Of a stretch of 64,000 bases of DNA, positions 43,126 through 54,804 are shown in pieces. Source of the stretch: Syngnathus acus (Eukaryota; Chordata; Actinopteri; Syngnathiformes; Syngnathidae); contig NC_051088.1 of the NCBI RefSeq assembly GCF_901709675.1, forward strand, positions 15,366,193 through 15,430,192. Reading direction: 5' to 3'. The notes beneath the pieces were generated by a model, which saw nothing but the letters and a program-made list of their open reading frames with translations, was not told the origin of the DNA and made no database searches. The first letter of the stretch is position 1. Each line of letters opens with the position of its first letter. The position numbers and the translations under genes are program-made.

Positions 43126-46100
43126 CTAAATGGGGATTTGCCTCAAACTGTCCACCAGGCAGAGTAAAGAGTCTCCAACTTGGTCCGCAGCCTCAATAAG
43201 TGCCAAAGCCTTATCACCTCAGAAAAAAAAAGGGGAAAAAAATACAAGTTGTGACAATACAACACTAAATTATAGTTTTGCAATGGGTATAGGGGGACAA
43301 ATACTGTATACAGTACTAAAGTTGAGTTTTCACATTGATACTCTTATTTTTGGCAACTTACACTTTGACTCAACTATTATGAGGAAAAATCTTTACTTGT
43401 TAAAATTATGATTTGTAGCAAACCAAAAGAAACACAGCACTCTAATCTACCAAAATAAACCCAGTCATGACAGTAAAACAACAAAGACATTTTGACAAAT
43501 GTTTTGCTTGAGTTCAATGGACATTGTGTCGCTCGCTCCTTGTAGTGTGGGCCCCACGGCCACTTGAAGGCAGTATAATGCAGGCGTACGATATAGTACA
43601 TAAAGATGGTAAGCCGCAGTGAGTATTGTTTTGTGTACTGCAAAACTTAGGCTATTCATAAGCCTGTCTAGGGCATTTGGGATTGTTTATTAGCATTAAG
43701 CTAGTTAGACTTTGCTAAGGTGTTGTAGTTGATTTAAATATGAAAATACCGTAATTTTCGGAGTATAAGTCGCACCGGAGTATAAGTCGCACCAGCCATA
43801 AAATGCCCAAAAAAGTGAAAAAAAAACATATATGTATATAAGTCGCTCCTGAGTATAAGTCGCCCCCCCACCCAAACTATGAAAAAAACCGCGACTTATA
43901 GTCCGGAAATTACGGTAGTTGGATTCGTTGGACTTTGCTAAGGTGTTGTGGTTGTTTTAGATACATATGAAAATTGTCTTTGTTTAGTTTAGTTTGAGTC
44001 TAAACCTCTATTGGGAGTGGCAGTAAACTGCTTGAAGGCTTTTGTTCAAGAATTATCTGCCAAACAGATTTTTTAAATTGATGTACAGACAATGTTAAGA
44101 TTATTTCTAGACGGCAACTCAGAGATATACCAAAGTTGTCTTCTGCTAAGACATGTATTTTTAATCAGGTATCACCTTAATGTTCTTTATACAAGACTGA
44201 TAATTTATATGCAAAGAAACAGATATCTGTTTTACCTGATAGTTCATCCTTCCTCCTGCCAGTCCCAAAGACACTTATTAATCGGTCCATCGTTTGCTCC
44301 AGCATCTCTTCTGGACTACAAGGTCTACAAGCCTGTTCATCAGCCATACCTTTGTCCACCTCCTTTAGTACATCCTCTTGTTGAATGGATTGACAAAGAT
44401 GGCTGTTACCAGCACACTTCTCCTCATATTGGATGTCATGTGACCAATCTTGGTTTATTGTTGTGAGTGAACTTCCCTCACTCTCACTCCCCTCGTCTGT
44501 CTTCAACATGAAATCTTCGTTTTTATCTTCATCTACGCAGGTGTCTACGTCAGACGTTGGTGTGATGGTTCCTTTGTCTATGTTTTCCGTGTTCTCCATC
44601 TCATTCTGGTGTTGCGGCACATTATTGGCAGATTGCTGTAGTTCCAGCTTGTTCAGTGTCTGAAGAATGAAAATGTTCATGGGTGAAGGTAAACACTCTT
44701 ACAGAACCTAAACAACAACCATCCAATCGGGAATTTTCTTCTTGAGCTATGTCTGTGCTAATGTGTTCACCTGAGTGAGGGTCGTCTGCAGATGGATGTT
44801 ATGTTCCTTAACTGTTTCCATGGTAACCTCCATCTCCGCACATCGTTCCTTCAGCATACACTGTTCGGATTGGACAGCGAGATGCCACACCTGCAGCTGC
44901 TCTTCCAGAAGCCTCCAACAAAGAACAAATCAAATGTGGATGAATACGCATCCTGCCATCTAATTGGCTTTTTAACATTGGAAGGGTTTTATTTTCCACT
45001 TACCGTTTGTCTTTGTGCAGGTTCCTGACTTCAGTGAGCAGAGTGGATACTTCCAACTTAGAATGCAAAACAAATGGCCATCAGATATCCATTTTAGAAA
45101 ACATCCGTGGCATTAATCAGCAACAACAACAAAAAGAAAATATCAGTCACTCAGTGATCATGTTAATCATGTCTTGAAATCCTACCACATTTGCTTTTGA
45201 ATCAGCTAACCTGTTGGAATGTAAATTGCGACCAATGTTCCATTTATCTTAGACCCAATTTACATGACATAACATCTGCCTTTCGACGGACACATTGGTA
45301 GAGAAGTAGGCTAAAATCAACATTCAAGCCACAGCCTGTTTTCTCCATTGCACTGCCGATCAAATGACAAAGAGCAGTTTGTTTACGAGTAATGACGTCT
45401 GACCTATTGCCACTCGAAATAATTTGTGACGTCACGGTCATTCTCTGTTGTGTAGCCAGACTTTCGGATGGGAGGTCATCAGAGGTCACCTGTTCTGGCA
45501 GTGTCTCCTCAGTCTGAAGGGACTTGGATGAAAAGGATTGAAGTTGTACCGTGGAATCATGGGAAACACAGACAATGGAAGAGGTGCTCCCACATTCTTG
45601 GAGAGTGGCAGCAGAATGGACAGGTGGCGCACTGGTAAACAAATTTGGATTTGACTGGACTGACATTGGTTAGGTGGATAGTCATAAAACCTGGCTCACG
45701 TCTTATGGCTGTCCTTTGCTTCCTCCCTCGTTGGACTCTTTGCGATGTCAGCTCCTCTTTGAGTAGATCGTCGTGGTAACAGGGAGTGACGAGCACGGTG
45801 CACAATTGAAGAGAAAGTCTCTCGCCATGTGGGCTGACAGGGAGAAGGTTTGTAGTAGGTTTGTTGCTTCATTCAACCAACTTTGTGCCTCTTTCCAAAT
45901 TTTCTCTGTACACTTCACGTCCCCTGTCTCTCAACTCTTACCGGTGTGCAGAACTCCATCACTGGGTGGTGACTCTTGTGTTTGCGTGTCTGTTGCTCCG
46001 ACAAGAAGCAACTCTGACATATGTGGACTTTCAGACACTTCACACAGCGATACCTGAATCCACACACACTTTATTTATCAATAGTGAGTAATGAAGGATA

Positions 46101-47578
46101 GTGAAAAAAAGATGGTTACACTCACCTGAGTCCACTGATGGGAAATATCTTGCAGATATGACAGCGGACGGGGTGAACGACCTTCTGACTTATGAACAGG
46201 CGATAGAGAACAGGTAACCATAGCAACAAACGAGGCTCACTCTGCAGCCATGATAAAACGTGTTCCCTGTTTACGGTGGAGGTCAGCACCTGTGAAAATT
46301 TGTGTAACCATGATGACCAGTGGCAACTTCCAGAATCTACATCATGGTTCATAAGTATAGGGATTTATTTCCTTACTCACAAACAACAAGTGAAGGTGGC
46401 TGAAGTGGTGATGACGTGTTAATAAAACTCCAAATAGGTGAAGAAATATTTTTTTCCTCACCTCGTGAAAACATGACTTCACTGCTTCTTCAACAGCCCC
46501 AAACACTCCTTCCTCCTGGATGACCGCGGGAACCTGAACATGCGTTACAGGAGTCAGATGACGAGAGCATGATGGGAAATGTAGTTAGTTTGGATTACCT
46601 GGTTGACATCCTCCAATAAGGATCGAAGAGATGACCTACTGATGGATCCGGAAGCACTTGCTGCTGTACACACCAGGGCTGAGACACAGTCACTCGTGTT
46701 AGTAAGTGCATTTTGTCAAAAATAACAATTATTTTCAAAGAAACACATTTCCCACCTCCATATTTCAGCAGGAGTGTTTCTGCCGATAAACAGATGAGAG
46801 CAATACGGAGAGAAACGGCACGTATATGACCCAACTGATTCCTGAAACACACACACAGTCCACACTTAATTGAACAAACACGCACAAACCAAGCGGCAGG
46901 CGCACTCTTCAACTTTTTTTGCGAGTAGCGTAGTAATGAGTTGTTAAAGAGTGAGACATATTTTCTTTGTGAGGGCCACACACCAGCATTCAATCTGCCA
47001 ATAAGATTTTACCCATCAAACATCTTGAATATAAGACTGCTCAATTTCTCGGCCGACTCCACGGTGGAGTGATCTGCAAATTCCGGTGACACACTTCTGA
47101 ACATCTTCTTCAGCTGCTGGGTGACTTCATCCATGCATAGGACAGAATCCCGCTGCCGCTTGCCTCTGCCCCCCGGGTCAAGGGCGGCCTCGATGTGGCG
47201 GGTCAACACAACATCCACTGGAAGCACGACAAAGAATGCATTTCTCAAATCAGCGAGTAACTTCATGTCAAAAAGGCGTTAGCAACCACCAAACCAAGAA
47301 TGAAGTAAAAATGAAACACGCTGACTGTGACAAATGTTCTGTAGACTTTCAAGCTTCATTGCAACTCTGTAGGCTGGGGGGCGGATTTTGTTGAAGTCCT
47401 CTAGCCCTGAAACTGGACACAAAGAAAGAAAGAAACAAACTTATATAAACCTTACAAATAAATGCCCTGTACATTATTTGGCCGAGAATTGGTGTCACAA
47501 TGTCATAACCCTTTAAGCGATGGCTATTTGAAAAAAACAAAACAAAAGAAACAACTTACTGAGACCGTTGACGTCCAT
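43126..47578 (-). CDS. dytn: Dystrotelin
   Basis: Dystrophin-superfamily protein with EF-hand-like and ZZ domains and a coiled coil; probably a membrane-associated scaffold, but poorly characterised. Fifteen exons on the minus strand: 47578-47560, 47406-47326, 47217-47013, 46841-46756, 46678-46599, 46533-46462, 46289-46126, 46053-45942, 45833-45700, 45631-45404, 45210-45186, 45056-45004, 44912-44771, 44659-44236, 43217-43126. They total 638 residues (human DYTN 578). The N-terminus YRVAMKLESLQ matches the dystrophin-family EF-hand start. VLSWLQSEPRLLLWLPVLYR precedes the ZZ finger at about 226-280 (CHICKIFPISGLRYRCVKC, HICQSC, then KHKSHHP). A coiled coil (LEVSTLLTEVRNLHKDKRLL) and a long acidic tail follow. 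The borders of exon 10 and the 25-bp exon 11 are the least certain. The human gene is also close to EEF1B2 and ZDBF2. Confidence 0.88.
43747..43917. mobile_element. MITE with TIRs, TA-flanked, in the last dytn intron
   Basis: The left end taccgtaattttcggagtat and the right end, inverted, taccgtaatttccggactat match over about 27 bp with few differences. The interior repeats 'gtataagtcgc' four times. A TA at each end suggests a Tc1/mariner-type target duplication. At 171 bp it has no coding capacity. It is a common fish MITE family and one of the best-preserved elements in the window. Confidence 0.85.
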
Positions 47579-48681
47579 GACAGGTTACAGTCTGAAAATG
47601 AGATAAGAATGTAAAACCTGTCGACTTTTTTATACGTATATTCATTTGAGCAGAGACTCATTCACCTGCAGCCTTCCTAGCATTGAGTCGAGCAGAAGCT
47701 GTTAAATTTTTAATGCCATTTTGGTTTCCTCTGTCATCACAGCTGCTGCTCACCTGTCTGCTTCGGACCAATGGACAGCCAGAACGACTGATGACATCAT
47801 ACGGGTGGAAGAGGAGGTGAGGGGCATCAAAGTCAGGTTTGTAGCTGAAGCAAACAATCTGTGTCACTCAGTAGCATCTTTGTTTGCGTTGGCGCTGCAG
47901 ACCCTTGTCTCGGCTCACACTGGCCATTTGTGTCTTCTATGCTTTCTTTGTCCCATGGCACCATGACACACTCAAACATTTCTTCTCCTTAGATCAATGA
48001 GCTTGTGACGAGGTCAGCGTGGTGCCACTCTGATCCAGACCCCAGCTTCATGTTCTCGAATTCAGTGGCATTTTATTAGTGTGCAGAAAAACTTGTACCA
48101 ATTGTAGCTGGCGGGCAACTGGTCAATTGAAGCTTCATGGCTGTTATTAGTGGGGATGAAGGCGTTTTCTTTTGCGCACCTGACAGTTTGGTGATAGACA
48201 CATAGAACATAAAGAAAATATTTGAGTTGACTTTCCCTTTAAATGTTTTGGTTTATTCGCAGATCAAACACTGGGACATAATTTCTTTTTAGACATGTCA
48301 AATAAAATATATAGCAATTTGAAAGTACGGAAATTTTTAATTATCACCGAAGAATAATTACATTGACCTTTTGTCTTTTTCAACCAATGGGACCCAATCT
48401 TAAACAGGCTCCTCCCCAGGGGGGTGCGGTCTCACGGCCCAATTTTTCAGCACCTTACACTTTTGGTCAGTTAGTGATTGACTTGGCATCACTCAAGCTC
48501 TGCAGTTGGGTGAGAGGACTGATACACACATGCACATACACACACATTAAAATATACAAAGTGGTACATACGCTAGTAAATAAACAGCCGGTGTAATGTT
48601 ACTCTTACATCGTTTATCGTGAGTACATGGTACAAAGTAGTACATTTATCATTTCAGGATTTGTGCTACGCTGTGGTGAAC
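47579..48681. other. Divergent intergenic region between dytn and the cd59-like gene
   Basis: 1.1 kb separating head-to-head genes. It must contain the dytn promoter, and probably a non-coding first exon of the cd59-like gene. No core promoter element was recognised and no ORF has supportable homology. Confidence 0.4.
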
Positions 48682-49964
48682 ATGAAGTTCTCTATTAGCA
48701 TCTTTCTGCTGACCTGCTTCACTCTCATGGGACTTGGTATGTTTCATCCTCCAAGTTTTTCCTCTTCTTATTGTTACATTATGCCCTTATTCATATATTT
48801 TCACACTGTACTGGTGACACTTGATTTGTTGTTAAACGATGACAATGAGAGCTTTGTGAGCTTTGAGACAAAAAATAAATTGTTCTAAATATGCTTGTTG
48901 TTTTTGTGAACCCTGCAGAAAGAATGTGAACAAGTAATGTGAAATATGTGCTGATTTTTTTTTTTTTTTTACAGGTTCAGCAATTCGCTGCTACAGTTGT
49001 AAAGACTACACGGCCAGTTGCTCCAAACAACGAGACTGCAGCTATGACGACGCCTGCCTGACGCTCACAGAGAGAGGTGCCGAAATGATTGAATTTTGAA
49101 ATAATTATTATGGCCCGTTTTCTTCTTGTAGATTAATTAAATCCATCGCTTTACCTCACCACCCCTGTAACTTTGTGCATGTTGGCACTCACATGAAAGA
49201 ATTTGTAGTCATTTGGCATGATAAGGCACGTTCAATTAGTGGTGCATGCAGTATTTATACAGTTTTACAGACTATTTATATCCTAGAAGTGTTTTAAATA
49301 TTTGCTAAAATGATGACTTTACTATGGTGTTGTTGTCGCCATAGTGATGGTGATAAGCTACAGATAATTCCCACTTCTCACAAAATACATTCTTTGTATC
49401 CTTGGTTGGGTTTGCCTTTTTGTTGGAAAATACCATTGTTTTGACAGGCATGCATCAGAAACATCATACTTGAGGTGTAACGCAATACTCAAACTTTGTG
49501 GCTGTATTTGGTGTAATTGTGCTTTTACTCATTTGTACGCACCCAGTTGTAATTTTCATCCTGAAGTTATTTTACCTTCTGGGTATGACGCTTGGTGTCC
49601 ACCTCACTGCTTTGGCCGCAACCATATTTAATGCCAATGTTGATGAAACTTCCCAAGCATGATGACGGATGTTCAACTGGTTCTTTTGTTCCAGGAGGGA
49701 TGACCTTCCGCCAGTGCCTGAAATATTCAGACTGCGAGTACAGCCGCCTGGGACAGATGTTCCCACAGGTAGAAAACCGAGTCCTTCAGTGATGAAGCCA
49801 CAATCTTCTGGAAATATTCATTCCCATCTTTTGGTTTGAAGGTGTCCAGTTTTACATTCAAGTGCTGCAACTCGGATCTGTGCAACTCCGCCCATTCTGC
49901 CACAGCGAGTTCTCTGATTGGTGTGCTGGCATCCGTAGCCGCCACATGGTGGGTGATCCGCTAA
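48682..49964 (+). CDS. cd59: CD59-like GPI-anchored Ly6 protein
   Basis: CD59 blocks assembly of the complement membrane-attack complex on host cells. Four exons: 48682-48736, 48975-49076, 49695-49768, 49842-49964. They total 117 residues. Signal peptide MKFSISIFLLTCFTLMGLG; mature chain from about AIRCYSC. Ten cysteines are in Ly6 spacing, including the CCNSDLCN signature. A hydrophobic GPI-attachment tail (SSLIGVLASVAATWWVIR) ends the protein. Where human CD59 has the loop CWKFEHC with key Trp40, this protein reads CLKYSDC. AATAAA is at 50793-50798. It could be another Ly6 relative, since fish carry several; the length and the DACLTLT segment favour CD59. Confidence 0.82.
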
Positions 49965-52577
49965 TGCCGCCGATTTGACGACTCATCCCAGCTTACTGTC
50001 AAGCTATCAAAGTCCATGTGGAGCTAGCTGATTATTGGTTGGACATGTGTCTTTTTTCAATTTATTTTTCTATAAATACTCACTGACGTTTGTAGAATTT
50101 TAATGTGTTTCCAATTTAATTAATGTTGAACAATGAAACAAAAACAAATAGCACTTCAAGACTGGTCTCATGATGATAAGGACATAGAAAAGTAAAATAC
50201 TAGCAGTTGATGAGTCTTGTACATAATTGCAAGGGACTGGTTGTAATGGTAAAACCACATAAATATGTAAGAAGATGTAAATGTACACAAAAATCACGTG
50301 AACAAAATGCAAAACAAACTGCTAATCTCTTGTGTAAACGGACATATTTGATGACATTTAAAATGAATCAGCAACAGTGCAATAGTTAGTCTTCATTTTG
50401 GGAAATGACGCGGGCGACTACAGTAACAGTTTGACCATTCTGAATTCTTATGCTGGCTTATTATGCTCTTTAAATGCCTCTGGAAGTTGCGTTTGCACTG
50501 TGCTACTTAAAAAAAAAAAACATGTGGTTAGCCATGACGTTGTCCGCTAGCCAGAAGCTGAGCTGCACTGTTTGTTTGTGGACTTGGTGTGTGGCAACTC
50601 CTCGTCCCTTACCTAACTGTTCAGTGTGGGAATAATCATACAGTCTTGTTCCATAACTGCCCATGAAGTTGGTTATGAATTTAAGGCTTGATTTGTGGCA
50701 AAATGTGGCAAGCTTTTGCAGGCCTCGAGTTTGACACCTGTGCTTGAATGTTTATGTAATCTTGTGATTTACCTTGTAACTAATATTAACAAAATAAATG
50801 TGCACAATGTAAATAATTTATCATTCTACTTGGATTCTACTCTTTGAAATAATGTTATTAGAAACATTGTAAAAAATATTTAAATATTTATTATTATTAT
50901 TATTATTGCAAATGATAACAATTATCTAAAGAGGCAGGTGTTTTTTCCCTTCATTTCATCATCATGCAACTGGCTACAAGCACACGTCAAGTGTATTTGC
51001 GCCACCTAGTGGAACATATTGTGAATTCTTGTGGTGTCGATGCTTTCACCCTGACAAAGAAATGTTGCCGTTCTTGAAATTTCAGGATGAAACTACAGTG
51101 CACTATAACATTTACAGGTAATTTAAACTTTGAATACATGTCCAAATGTTCAATATTTCAGCACCTTTTTCAGAACTTGCTGTCATGAAAAAAAAACACA
51201 ATTCACAACAGATATTTTTTAAAATAATGACAATAATAATGATGATGATGATTGTTATCATTGTTATTATTTGTTTGTTGAGGTAAGGTATGTTTCAGTT
51301 GTTTGGCGTCCACTTGGTCAAGACGAAGAGAGGACCAATTGAACCCAGAAATATAACTGTCATGGATCAACTGTGACCTGACAAAACAAATACATTTTAA
51401 ACAAAAAATTATTCCATTTAAAAGTACAAAACTATGGTGTCCTTCCCCATTGCTGCTGGTGTTGCTTGCACAGTAGTCATTCAACTATCATCACGTGAAA
51501 AGTTGTTGGCCTACAGCAGGCAGCCATGAGGCATGGTTGTCACATTCAGCCCTGCGTGTGGCTTTAGAATTGATATTGCTCGGATCAGAAGTAATACCAA
51601 TACACAAAGGTGGCAAAACCTTTCACATTCTGCCCTTACCGTAAATAAATACAGTGCAGTTCAAAAAGAAAGAAAGAACTAGTCTGGTTAGTTTACCTTA
51701 GTAAAATTACAAATAAATTATCTCAAACGAGCTTTGGTATACTTTATTTTTACTGTTCTACAGAGGAGCTACCCATCTATAACAACTAATTTCTAGTTCA
51801 TAGCTTTGTTGCTAGCGTTGGCTCAAATTTTTATGCAACCAAAACAACGTGTTTCCATAGCTTTTCTAGTCAACTGATGTGCAAATTAAAAGCTCAATAT
51901 ATCATGTTTTCTGTGGAACTACTTGTGAACTCTGAGAAACGAAACCAAGCCCGAGGTTCTGAGCTAAAGGCACTAATCACACATATTGCCTGTTTCAGTC
52001 AGTACTTTTCTTTATGGACCCTGGATACCTGAACTTTTCAGAGTCCTAGCTTCAACAAAGTAGCCTATTTATTGTGAGCATGATCCTGATGATGTCAGGA
52101 CATGTGATCAGCCGACCTTCTCAGTTAAACGCTGGGTGATTCAGCAGTAGCTGCACTGAGGTGGGTTTCCTTTTCTCTTCCCTATTTTCTTTATTCAAAT
52201 GCATCGATTTTAACTTTAAACCAGAAAGCATAACATTGCTTCTTTGACATTTTGTTGGCTAGACTTACTTTTGATTTATTCTGCATTTTAACTTGGAAAG
52301 CTTTGATGTCTTTAACTATTTAATTATACCATTTGGAATGTGCTTTCGAGAACCTTCAATTTATTTTGTATTTTTCAAAATTCTGAGACTGTTTACATTT
52401 TTTTCTTGTTGTCACTGACGTAGAATTTCTCTAGCTATCAACATGTCAGGGTTTTACCAAACAATTGTTGGGAAATTTAGTGTTCCCATAACACAATGTT
52501 CAAGTGTTAAATAAATAATAAAAAAAAAAAGATGACAGTAAACTTGTTTCTTATATCCTCAGAAAACTGACCTCACC
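49965..52577. other. Intergenic cd59-like to mlph
   Basis: The probable cd59 3' UTR runs to about 50820. It includes a fragment ending 'ctcgagtttgacacctgtgc' (50725-50744), another right end of the hAT-type family seen at 8010. TTA triplets occur at 50888-50908 and ATG/ATT triplets near 51225-51270. The mlph promoter and any non-coding exon lie toward the right; none was pinpointed. Confidence 0.4.
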
Positions 52578-54769
52578 ATGGAAGGTAAACTGGATTTGTC
52601 TCGCCTGACGGACGAAGAAGCGAAACACGTCTGGGAGGTGATTCAACGTGACTTTAGCCTGCGGAAAAATGAAGAAGATCGACTAGGGTGGGTTTAATTA
52701 TTGATCATGTATATTTAACTAAATACTTGTTAGAATATAATGGAAACCATTTGTCCTTGTGGTAGGGTGAAGATGCAACCAATAACCGATTGTATCACAA
52801 ATATATACATGAACGTGTGAGATCTAGTTTAAAAGTGTGACACAATCAATTCAGTTTTAATGCGACTTGTTGAGGGCTTTGGGACTCAAGTCATGCGACA
52901 TGTTTTCATGCAAACAATCAAGGAATGTGAGCGTGAAAGCTGCAGTACATCATGACAGTCACACGGAGTGGCCACAAAGACACTCTTGTGTCTCCAGAGC
53001 AGTTTTAAAATCCCATCAGACCCGGGGTGCGCGCAAACACACATGCATTTGAAGGATTTTTCCCTTGTAACCCAATTCTAACATTTTCATGAACGAAATC
53101 GGCGGTGAAGCAAAAAATTCTATTTCTGATAAGACTATCTCCAATTTTGCTGTCACGTTTACAAACACTATCACAGGCATACTCAATTTTCAGGGACGCA
53201 ATCAGATAGGAATGAATGCCTCCTAAAAAAACTAACTGTTGATAAACAACTTTTCGTCTGTTAGCTTGGATGCCCCCATATCTAATACAGCCCGATAGAA
53301 TTTTTTTGGGAGTTGACGTTCGTCAGTTGTATTGCCGGGCAAAACATTTCAACATTTCTGCCCATAGAATGATTTCTTTGTCTGGGATTGGGAGGCCCGG
53401 GGGGCTATGGATGCCCCAACTCAGGCAGCATTCTGTCCGCCCTTTCGTTTGCACGTGACTGCACTGAACTAATAGGCTGCTGTGGTTTCAAAGCAAATTG
53501 AAGGACTCCATCGAGAAGGAGGACACCAAGCGTGAGCTGCTAGGCGGGCAGACCAACTTGGCCGACTCGCTGTGTATCCGCTGCCTGCAACCTTTTAAGT
53601 TCCTGGTGAACAGCAAGCGTCAGTGCCTGGATTGCCACATGTTCGTCTGCAAGTCGTGCAGCCGCTACAACAAGAAGGAGCACGGTTGGGTGTGCGACAA
53701 CTGTCGCATGACCAGGTGAGCCACGCATTTCTCATGCGGCTCAGTTGCACCACACTCAATGGCGCTGTCCACTCCTGCAGGGTTCTGAAGATCGGCACCC
53801 TGGGGTGGTACCATGACAATATCCGAAACCGTTTTAAACGCTTCGGCAGTGCCAAGGTGATGAGGTCACTGTACAAGAGACTGAATGGAGACGGTAAGCA
53901 CTGAAGTGGGTGCAGTCTGAACAGTGTTTGTTATTTTCAAGATTCAAGAGTTTTTATTTTGAGGATACAGGGGTGCTTTGAGTTGCAAGTTTAATTTGTT
54001 CTGTGACCACGCTCAAGAAATAAATACTTTTTGCTTCTATCAAATGAACATTGTGCATACATGCTGACAATTGAAATGATGCTAACAGCTAATTAAGTTC
54101 TTCTCTGTGACAGGTGGACGAGATGACGACACTCAGAGCATGCCTGATGTCCGCAGCAGTGAGTCCTTGCACAATGCACTTTATCTCCTTTTGTTAAGTG
54201 TGAAATGATCTCATACTTGTGGCCTTTTCTCCGTTTTATAACTCTTTCCTCCTGGCTATCTGCAGTAACAGTCAGTGTGGAAAAATAGCCATTTAAAAAT
54301 TAGGATATAAGTACAGGAAAAATAGGGCACGTAATAGGGCATGAAAGGAAGACATGTTTAATTTTTCTGCAACGTTATCCTTGAAAACAAAAATATTTTG
54401 TACTGACCAGTTTCTTATTCATTACTCTAAAATATGCGCTCTGATTTTGATCGCTGTTTAGCCTTAACCTAACATGTAAATAATATTGTGTTGCAGACCA
54501 CTACAACCCTAATGACGATGATCAGGGAGAAATGGAGGCTCAACGATACAAATCGGTAAAAAACAAACAAACAAACAAACAAACCAACAAACAAAAAAAC
54601 AGGAAAATAATATTGTTTTTTTTACACAAATTGTCTTTTAGATGCGTAAAAATAAACGCCTGTTGTCAGTTCATCCTTTTGACTTTGATTCCGAGGATTA
54701 TTTCCCCCGTTCACGGCGCTCATCAGTGCAGGTAAGACACACAAATGTTCAGTAGTGCCAATGACAAGC

Positions 54770-54804
<35 letters not shown>

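Noticed and set aside
47721-47966. A plus-strand frame between dytn and the cd59-like gene.
   Set aside because: No conserved domain, no splice context linking it to neighbours, and no similarity recognised.
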